Assembly: GCA_964036295.1 (NCBI GenBank)
Contig: OZ038470.1
Coordinates: forward strand, 264,001 to 328,000
From: Plumapathes pennacea
Lineage: Eukaryota > Cnidaria > Anthozoa > Antipatharia > Myriopathidae
Direction: 5' to 3'
DNA: 64,000 bases
The translations under genes and the position numbers were made by a program. Shown one piece after another: positions 54,876-64,000 of the stretch; position 1 is the stretch's first letter; the number at the start of each line of letters is the position of its first letter. The notes beneath the pieces were generated by a model. It had not been told where the DNA came from and did no database searches. It saw nothing but the letters and a program-made list of their open reading frames with translations.

Positions 54876-57762
54876 ATGATGTTTGCCCCAATGCCAGCCC
54901 TCAGCTTCACCCCATCACAGATCGCTCAAGTCTGCGAGACTCTGGAAGAAAGCGGAGATATCGAGCGGTTGGCCAGATTTCTTTGGTCTCTGCCAGTTGC
55001 TCCCGGAACACTAGAAGCTCTCAGTAAACATGAAAGCGTGCTTCGAGCTAGAGCGATCGTTGCCTTTCACATGGGCAATTTCCGAGACTTGTATCACATT
55101 CTTGAGACACACCGATTCGGGAAGGATTCGCACGCCAAGTTGCAAGCCATGTGGTTAGAGGCGCACTATCAAGAAGCAGAGAGACTGCGAGGAAGACCGC
55201 TGGGACCCGTGGACAAATATCGCGTCCGCAAAAAGTTTCCTTTGCCCCGAACGATCTGGGACGGTGAGCAAAAGACACACTGTTTCAAAGAGCGCACGAG
55301 AAGCCTGCTGCGTGAGTGGTACCTCCAAGACCCGTATCCAAACCCGACTAAGAAACGCGAGCTCGCACAAGCCACTGGACTCACGCCAACTCAAGTGGGA
55401 AACTGGTTCAAGAATCGAAGACAGAGAGATCGAGCAGCGGCCGCCAAAAATCGGTGAGTAGCAGAGTGTGTGTGTGTGTGTGTGTGTTTGTCCCTGGCGT
55501 TCTAGATAATCTATCAATTTAGCCTAATTGCAGTGTTGATTTTGCGATATGTACATGTACTCAAATGTTATATTTTGTCGCAGTTGCAAAGCACTCACAA
55601 CAGGTATTAACGGAAATAGGGAATTAGACACAGCGAGGTTCTAAAGTTGCGTGCTTTAATGAAGCGAGATCGCTTCCGTTGTGTGGAAAGCATATACCCG
55701 AAAATTGGTTTAGGCGCTTTGCGACTAACAGATGGGATAAAGAACGCTTAATCTTGAAATAGACACCCAGAGGATAGACCATATTATAGTAGCTGTCACT
55801 CAGAGGAGCACGCGTACAGAGTTGTGGTTAGAGAGAGCTTTTGCTATGCATGTAACTTTTTTTACTTGAATCACTTCCTTTAGTGAATCTATACGCTTCT
55901 AAAGCGACTGTGAAAGCGCCAAAACTCTGTGACACCAACATCTCGAACAAATTTGAAATCGAGTGTCTTCTTAAATAACCCAACCCTTGAACTCTAAACA
56001 GTATCCATCTTCTCACTTCATCCCCAGGATACTTAAGTTTCCGATATTTAGTACGTTGTTTGCCTGCTCGCAATGTTCCATCGCCGGGGATCCGTACAAA
56101 AATTACACTTCGTTTTCAGCAAACAAAAGCAAATATATGTCATGCTGTTGTTTCTGTTGCCTTTTTAGTTCTGCGCTGTAAAAGTTAACTGAGGTCGGAC
56201 TTTCTATTTCACTCGGCAGAGATTGCAGTAGAACACTTCGTCGTCAATACTATCACAGTAAATGCACGCAGGAATAAAGAGAGTTCCCCAGAACTTTGAA
56301 GCACAAGCGCGCCAAACTCTAAAATATTAATCAGTTGAATTGTTGTCTACACGAGGAGTGTGATTTACTGATGCTTTCATAGATAAGATTTTTTTTGCCA
56401 TGCAGTTGTGAAAATATGCTCTCACTGTAAATCTTAATACTCGTCGCGTCGCATTGCGTGAGCATAGCACGGCTCCGCAAGAGGTAAAGCCTCTCCAAAA
56501 TGATCGATATTCGTTTCTTCGAGAAGAGACCTGTTTTGCTTGGTTATTTTTAGCTTTGTTGGCTTTTGTGTCCTGTATTATTCCCATCTCTTTCTCGCTG
56601 TCGTTTATCATTTCAGTCTGTGTAAGTCGAGACTGTAAACCGCAGATAAAAGCTCTTCTCAATTTATAATTGTGTTTTACAGCATTCACAAGTGTGAAAT
56701 TCTCTCAAGAAGCAAAATATCCATTGATGAAGAAAGTCAGTGTACGTAGGATGAAATTCACCTAAATTGATGAATAGAGGCGCAAACAGTCTCCCGCTTT
56801 TCATTAATTTATCTATTTCCTTATTTCATTTTACTGATGTTAATACATTCCGTGTGGCCATATCGAAATACCTGGAAAAATTCGGCTCGTATAATAGCTC
56901 CGGCTATGTTCCGTTGGTTTTCCGCGTGTCACAAAAAGAAAGCACTAGAAAGTCGCTCATTTGTTTTGTAAATTCAACATATGGGTCTCTTTATCCTGAT
57001 ATATTAATGCTTCCCCTGGTATTGTGAACCGTAATCCTTCGCTAAATTCGCGAAAAGTATACCTCCTTTTGTATTCGGTCGTCTAGCTACGCCAGCGCTT
57101 CAAAAGTATTCCTTTTAGCGGTTCATTATTTTATTGCTGTGCTTTTCATTCAAGTGTTGCCTTTATACCAGCTGAACTTCTTTATCACTGGTTTAGATGT
57201 CATGTATCATACATTTCGCTATTGATACTTCCTTGCTCGACCTGGGCGATCGAATATCTTGGAACGACTGAGACAGTATCCCGCCATTTTAAAACGTGTT
57301 CAAGACAAGAGAAAAGCAGATCTCTTGAATAAAACTATGACATCTTTGATTTAAACGCAAGCTTAGGTCTTGAACTGGCGGGCGATACGTCTGCAATACA
57401 ACTAAGATTTTAATCCGCTAAATCTGAGACTAACCACTTTAGCGGTCGCACGACCAAGTGTTGACAGGTAGCGATAGAGTATCCTTACAACGTTCAAAAA
57501 TATCCATCCATATTCCAGACGACTCCTATTATGTATTAACAAGCTCTTCCTGTGAAAAATTCCTTTTTGACAAAAAGGTATTGCCGATAATCTTCACAAA
57601 AAGCTAATGCGTTTCTTCCTCTTCGGTTGTAGGCTGAATCAGCAACATTCACAGCATCACAAACCACCTTTGAGTCCAGACGAGAATTCAATGGATCGTA
57701 TGGATAACTTCCGCGGGTTAAAAATGACGAACACAACGCTTTTGCGCGAGTCAGGAGAGTAG
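54876..57762 (+). CDS. SIX3/6: SIX3/6-class homeobox transcription factor
   Basis: Two exons (54876-55453, 57633-57762; phase 2, GT-AG) give 235 aa. The ATG at 54876 (or the adjacent one at 54879) precedes the conserved [21 protein letters not shown] longer frame reaching back to 54855 has no ATG. The SIX domain (about 9-125) contains [10 protein letters not shown] and [19 protein letters not shown]. The homeodomain (about 130-189) contains [28 protein letters not shown] and AAAAKNR, all diagnostic of SIX3/6 ([14 protein letters not shown]). Exon 2 encodes R193 plus 42 residues beginning [17 protein letters not shown], in the place where vertebrate SIX3/6 read KNRLQHQ. In bilaterians SIX3/6 patterns anterior neural tissue and eye, often as a Groucho-dependent repressor; cnidarian orthologues mark the aboral pole. 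A (TG)n tract (about 55465-55488) sits just inside the 2.2-kb intron. Confidence 0.95.
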
Positions 57763-60164
57763 AAGCCGAGTTAGTTGCACGGCAAAAAATCCCTTCAAAA
57801 AGTCTTCATTATTAAGGACTGATTAGCGCGAAATGATGAGCTTCGAGACCTCAGGAGTTAGAAATCAAGAACATTGTCTTTCTTTATTTGTATTTAAAGA
57901 GAATATTCCCCGAAGGCGTTTCTCATTATACTGTTGTACAGAGAAATATAGTTGTAAATGCTCAAATCTATAATGAAATATTTGACGACGAAGGTAGTAA
58001 AATAGAACTCTTCGTTGAAACCTAACAAAAAACATATACGAGAGCCTTTGCGAAGTCTCGATGTTATGCAATACTTATAAAAAGTAAAGTTGTCGTTTAC
58101 AATATTAAAGTGGTTGCTATTCCTTTTGTAATATATACGAAAGCAATACTGGTGTTGAGGCAACACTGCAGGAAGGCATTGAAGGACAGTGCATTTTTAG
58201 CGAAAAGAAAGCACCTTTTTATCGTCCCCGTCTTCTTTTGTAATGGTGCAAACCTGAATCAGCTGTTGGTGTGGGCTTTTGTGGAAGCTTTTGTCAGTCA
58301 TTGACACATTTCTCTGTTCGTTACCGTCCTCCAATCCTTCACCACTTCATATTAGCATTTGAAAAATGTCTTGATAAGCAATCCTTCAATTGGCGAACCG
58401 AAAGTGACGGCCTCCAAACCCGATTAACACTTTGCAATAACACGCTATTCAAAGGGCTCTCTAATTGCTAACACCTTCTATTATGACACCCACAATGGAC
58501 CTGGGGTAGGATTTCGTCAAAGAAAGAAGCTTGGCTTTTGCCATGACGAAAAGAAGGGAGGCCTTTGTGGAGTCGAGCTGTCAAGCATCTGTCAGATCTA
58601 CTCCTAATGACCCGAGTGGAATATAATAGTTAATTATCCTAATGGCTCTAGCATTTTATGTAAACAAGCTGTACACCAATACTGTTAGGCTTTCCACTTT
58701 GCTTTTACTGATTTTCTCTCCGCTATTATTTTTGGGGGTGATAAAGCAAAACAAATTTCAAACTTTATGCAGCAAGGTTGTTCTTTTCTTCCAGAAGCGA
58801 GATATTGATACAACTGTCAACAGTTGAAAAAGAGACGCTTAGTTTCTGACTGGTATGCGACAGGCAGATCGAATGCCGTATTTGAGAAGATGTACCCTTC
58901 ATTTTATCCGTATGGTAATTTAATTTAGATGGCTTCATTTTGAAAATATTTTTCAAACAAACACTCCATAAAGTAAACACTTCTATCAAGCGTTATTCAT
59001 GCATAATAAGCTGGGAAGAACGTTAAAAACTCTCAATTTGGCTCGGGGAAAGACACTGAAACAACAAAGAAAGAAAGAGGTCCCTGGTCAACGCCAAAAA
59101 TAAGCGCCGACTCGAGAAGACAAAAAAATGTTTGAGATTTATTGCTTGCGTGTGTTGGGGTGACTTTTCCTGTGTTCTATCTTATATATCGCTCAAACAA
59201 TCAACACCGTCATACGAACCTAACTGAAGCCAAGGTCGGCTACAAGCCAGAAATGCGGTATGAAAGAAATGAAAGTGCCTTGAACGGCTTTCCTTTGGGA
59301 AATAGAAAAAAAAAAAAAAAAAAAAAAGCACTTGTAAACCGCATGATCAGATACACATTCAGAACCGAGCCCAGGCCAAGACACGTTTGTTCTTCGTGAT
59401 CTTTTTTCGCTTGCTTAACCGCCGGTAGAGCGTTCAATGATTGACTGCTTTTTGCCTGTCAGAGAAGTTTAACTTGCAATACTAAAGGGTCAGACAGATC
59501 TGTATTCAAACAATGCTAAACAGAAAGCGAACTGCCATGAATCTGCACTCTAAAAGGTCACTCATACAGAGTGATAAATTTTTTGCATTGTAAAAAGCGA
59601 TGTTGGCGTTGACTTATTTCAAACCTCTATTTGGCAATTGTAATAAAACCGTCGAAGTTGTCAGGTACTGGATATCTTTCAGACTTGAACCCGAAAACGA
59701 ATCTGGTAACCAAATCCTTCACTGATATGTATCAATGGTATCTTCTCAAACAATACAGTGCGATAGAAGAATAAAAGAAAGAGATGATATTTATACACAG
59801 CAGCGGTCGGACTTTTTCTCGAAGAGAGATCTCAAATACAAACGGGGTTGGTGGTTTGTATGCTTGTTCGCATGTCTCATTAAGTCATGTATCACAAAAC
59901 GTTTTCTGGAAAGGACTCGCGAAATGCGGATCGCAAAAATGTCACCTATACAGTCAGCGAGTCTGCCCTGAAGTTGCTGTGGGGATAGAACCTGTCATCA
60001 CTCTTATATTCGTTTTGTAAGAACCTCCACTTTGAAATGAGCGGTTGGCAGTATCTGGTAGTACAACAACTATAGTACGCACTTTGCTTTGCCAGTTGGC
60101 TACTGAGGCGCTTTAAACATTCGCTCTATTTGAAATTGCTTTACTTGCTAAACTTCTAACGGGC

Positions 60165-60240
60165 ATAGATAGATAGATATACATAGATAGATATGGGCAG
60201 AGACATCGATATGTACAAAGATATAGATATAAGACAGGAA
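60165..60240 (+). repeat. (AGAT)n-derived imperfect microsatellite
   Basis: Repeated ATAGATAGATAGATATACAT-type units are interspersed with GATAT. The opposite strand gives a false Tyr/Ile/Ser-rich frame. Confidence 0.85.
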
Positions 60241-63200
60241 ACAAAAGAATGCACTGATAGTCTGCCGCTTTTGTTCGACGGGAAACGGAAAAAAAAGACT
60301 TCGCGTATTGGGTTGAGTAATTCTTTTCGTTCGTACACGTGATGACACAGATAAAAAAAAAGGATTTGTAAGCTTTTAAGATATGTCCTGAGGTAAATTA
60401 TGATAGTGGAGTTTAATAGCTTCATAAAATCTGTAAATTATAAGTATTTGTGGAACTACCGGTGATGTTATCTCAAAGCTCTGCGTATTATACAGATTCA
60501 GCCGGCTGCACTGACCGGCCACTTGTGGTGGCGTATAAAACAAAGGCTTTTTCTTGCACCTTGGATGAATAAGGATTTCAAACTACAATAATAACAGAAC
60601 AACAACATGACACTTACTGTTTGCTACAGATTTATTACTTTTGTTGCATTTCATTTAAATTTGTGCCACACAGCCATGTGACAAATCACTCGAAGTGCTA
60701 CTGAACGAAATCAAGTTTTAGGATGTGCTAATGTGTCCCTGCACGAGATCTTCACAGTTAATACAGATTTTTCCCTTAATTTTAATGGCCTATCAAAATT
60801 ATACAACCTATTCTGTAATAACTTCAGCTGATAAGTTCTTAAGTGCTTAGTATTTCTGTACTTTCTCATCTCTTAGTAGAGGAAAACATTTGTCTAATCG
60901 CGAACTCTCAACAGCGGCACATTTCCCAGCTTCTGTTTGACCCCTTTGTTCGCCGCGTGCTCTTCAATATTTGAAAAATTCACTACGTTTAAATACTTTT
61001 CGTTGCGGATGTTGTTTTTGTTGTTGCTTTTTATCAACGCTTTTCGTTCCTCTATAGCACTCCAATTTTAAAACCCATTGCTTGGTACACGGCTCTACAT
61101 ATAACTAACACAAATTTTGCGTGGTCTCTGTTATTAAACTTCTTGTGTACGATGTATACATCAGATTGAAAAGTAGAATTTCGTAAGCATTTCCTTTCCT
61201 TCACCGATTATCTTTTTCGAAGTACACCGCAGGTGTTTTGCAACCTACTGCCTATCATTCCATTCAAAAATCCAATATGTGCTTTAATTAAAAGCGAACA
61301 CTCATAACAGTATTTCCTTTTAAACATTATTTTGTGTATATTTTTATTATCTTCTATGAATTACCTGAGCATATATTAGGATAAAATCACACATCTCTAC
61401 ATAATCTAAGAGGCGGATCGTGCTGTATTAAAGAAATCCTGCAACACCCTCCGTGAAATTTAAATTCAACAAAAGGTTACTTTATGTCAGGGTTGAGTTG
61501 GTAGTACTTTTGTAAAAAAGTCACAAATTACAAAGCACTGGACGCTTACATTAGTCGAACAAGAAAACCAAAAAAAAAAAAAAAAAAAACCAGATGCGTT
61601 AAAATGCTTTCAAAAATCAACATTATAGCGAAATTGAACTTGCCTAATGGACACCATACTGTGATAAGTCTTGCAACATTGATTTTCATATATTAAAGTC
61701 TCCTTCGTCTTTTGTCAACAATTGACTTCAGTACACGAGTCTATAATTCATATGTTTTCCTGCATGATAACAGCTCTTAATATTTATCACTGTAGAACAC
61801 ACACAAATACACTTTGCGAGAAGCTAAAGGGAAAACGTAGTCATGTGGTTTACAGAACGGATTTTGGATCGTAGTAAATTGATAAAGCGAAGCGACTCAT
61901 GTACAATTCATGTCTTAAATAAACACAAACAAATTACTTTGCCTATCAGTCACTTGATCAGTCGGTAAAAGGACTATTGCTATTACTTTACTGGATATTG
62001 TGATCGTTTCTCATAATACTTTAAATCACCTGCGTTGATTCAGAATAATATACATGCAGGGCACACACTCCGAGAATTCAAATGCTGACTTTAAATGTAA
62101 AGAAAACATATTTCAACTCAAATTCCGCTTCGTTGCTTACTTTCGTGAAGTACAGTAAAGGTTTTTTCCCTTGTTTATCTACCGTCACCATGCAAACTTT
62201 ATGTGTAATTTAACTTATTCGAGATCGCCGCTCATACGACATTAATTGCGGTCAGAAAGAGGGTGCGTGCCTCATTCAAATCCCCCAAGAAACAGTTCTC
62301 GTTTTAATAGACTTCCTAAGCTAACGCACTAAATTCAAAGAAGTCATGAAGTCTCAAAACATGTTAGTAAAATCACTAAAATGGCTATCGTTGTCAATTG
62401 AATGTCACAAATATGCATATGAAGCCCAGCTGAGGAAAACTTTAAAACTTGCTGCTACTAAAACCATGAATATCGCAAATTTTGCTTGAAAACACAGACG
62501 CTGCATTACTTAGCCGAGTTTGGTGCAAGTACAAAAATAATCTTCGACTATTGATCACCAGAGGCAGTTTTCAAAGTACCACTTAACAAAAATAAAAAAT
62601 AAAAACCTGACACCGCCTTACGAGCTGATCGAATGAGGGTGAACTTTGACACAAAATATGCCACAATCGCTGAAAAGTTTAAACATTTTTTACGTGAATA
62701 TTCCGTCTAAAAAATTTATGCAATGTCCTTGTGTGAATAAGAAAGAATGGCCGGATTCCAGTATTTGTAAAAACTAGATTGGGACTATGGCAGCGCAGTG
62801 AAAAAACTTATGGTTAATTGATGTGGCAAATCTGAACGCTGTATATGAAGCATACATGAAGCGTTAACTCGCTGTCTTTCTTATTGTACTTGATGTTCAG
62901 TGTGAAGACAGGCAGGATGTGACATCTGTTGATAATGAGGGATTCCACCCCAGAAGAACTAAAAGATTCAAGTGTGTTTCCATGAACACATAAAGTTGTT
63001 AGTGGTTGCGTTCCCCTTAAATTTATCAACATGTATTCGGTCGCGACATGATGAAAATATGATAATCTATTCTAGTTCAACGTTAGATTATTTTAACGAC
63101 GTTGAGGTGCGACAGAGGCCTACATATATATACAATCGCTTGCTAATGCTGTTTGTGCAAAGCTCGGTAAAGCTAACCCATGATTGCCAAGAACTCGTTC

Positions 63201-63449
63201 ACACTTAAAAGTTAAATATCCCAGAGATCAGTGCAAACTAAATGCAAACCAGGTGTGAACAGTCCAAGATCGATCTAAGTGACATTTGACAGTGTGAACG
63301 GACGCGGCAAATACCATCCCGGTACCAATTTCACTACATCTCCAACTAATCCAGGATTATCCTATAATCGAGCTTTAGAACATCTGCACACAGAAAGGAA
63401 CAACAATAATGTAGTTTCATAGGACGTTTAGACAACAAGAACAAAAAAA

Positions 63450-63734
63450 ATGAGGTGGAAACCAAGTGTTCAGTTGCAGGACACTCGCATGCAATCGACA
63501 AACTCTCAAGTGAACAGTGGAAATTTGCTGCCAAGTTTTCGCTTTTATTTGGGACCCGTTCCCACTAAGCAGCAAGATGAATCTGAGATCATGCAAGCTA
63601 AATGCCAGTGTCATGGAAAGTGGACGTTTTCTCAGCTCGACCTGAATAACTTTTCTACAGTGAGTGAACACACGCAAATACAAAGTTTCGGAATTGATCT
63701 CGGATCCCATTTTAGCGAACTAAGTCGCCGGTGA
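63450..63734 (+). CDS. Short ORF of unknown status (94 aa), weakly CVNH-like
   Basis: An ATG-initiated frame ends at a TGA at 63732-63734. The stretch MQAKCQCHGKWTFSQLDLNN (from base 63588) resembles the LxAxC...G.W..S.LDLN core of cyanovirin-N homology (CVNH) lectin domains, a family known in some fungi, ferns and bacteria. The rest of the protein does not clearly match the family. It could be an exon of a larger gene extending beyond the window, or chance. No splice partner was identified. Confidence 0.2.
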   Translation: MRWKPSVQLQDTRMQSTNSQVNSGNLLPSFRFYLGPVPTKQQDESEIMQAKCQCHGKWTFSQLDLNNFSTVSEHTQIQSFGIDLGSHFSELSRR

Positions 63735-64000
63735 ACCCAGTTTCTTCGCTTAGTCCACACAGTCTTTAGTTCCACGAATTATCCAAAAAGAAAAAAAAAG
63801 AAAATCCTTGCTTTTGAATTATTAAGGGGACAAAAAGCTAAACATGGCCAAAAATTCAATAAATCCCTACATACCTTGATACAGGTCGGTTTTCACTGGT
63901 TTGCTAAAAAGCACCAATGGACAGGCCGGAAGCCAAAATCGCAACGGCGGGTCCGAAACACGCCTAGAAAATATACTTTCTCCAACTTGACTGTTTTTAG

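Larger units (their letters stand above)
57763..64000. other. 6.2-kb interval downstream of SIX3/6
   Basis: It starts with the SIX3/6 3' UTR. Poly-A tracts lie at 59307-59327 and 61569-61589, and an (AGAT)n-type repeat at 60165-60240. Open frames are short and unconvincing except for the low-confidence one at 63450-63734. No third SIX gene is visible before the edge. Confidence 0.65.

Overview
The window is nuclear DNA from an animal, most probably an anthozoan cnidarian such as a stony coral or sea anemone. The evidence is a full set of metazoan genes (SIX homeobox, DMRT, ICA1/ICA69, SmgGDS, collagen prolyl 4-hydroxylase) with vertebrate-like intron-rich structures, short AT-rich introns, and many short non-autonomous transposon copies. 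The assignment to Cnidaria is an inference from gene structure and repeat style. No species-specific marker was recognised.

The left third (1-21.6 kb) is gene-dense. It holds the 3' part of a condensation-domain-like acyltransferase (+, running off the left edge), RAP1GDS1/SmgGDS (+, 15 coding exons, 615 aa), ICA1/ICA69 (-, 8 coding exons, 661 aa) and a prolyl 4-hydroxylase alpha subunit (+, 12 exons, 552 aa). RAP1GDS1 and ICA1 converge. ICA1 and the P4H gene diverge from a shared interval of about 0.9 kb. All exon junctions given here were chained by reading frame and splice phase, and each chain stays open from ATG to stop.

The right two thirds (21.6-64 kb) hold only three recognisable genes, all transcription factors on the + strand: a DM-domain (DMRT) gene at 34.5-36.4 kb, a SIX4/5-class homeobox gene at 38.1-39.3 kb and a SIX3/6-class homeobox gene at 54.9-57.8 kb. 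The gaps between them (12.9, 1.7 and 15.5 kb, plus 6.2 kb to the edge) contain no convincing coding exons. This looks like the sparse, regulator-rich neighbourhood usual for developmental gene clusters. The SIX3/6-SIX4/5 linkage is a remnant of the ancestral SIX cluster. A SIX1/2 gene is not inside the window.

Repeats are frequent. There are four copies of a TTAA-ended (piggyBac-MITE-like) family, a second MITE with 23-bp terminal inverted repeats, a long foldback and a 25-26 bp minisatellite within introns of the P4H gene, a duplicated 0.3-0.5 kb segment at 30.4 and 32.6 kb, and several microsatellites. No tRNA, rRNA, CRISPR array or prokaryotic feature was found.
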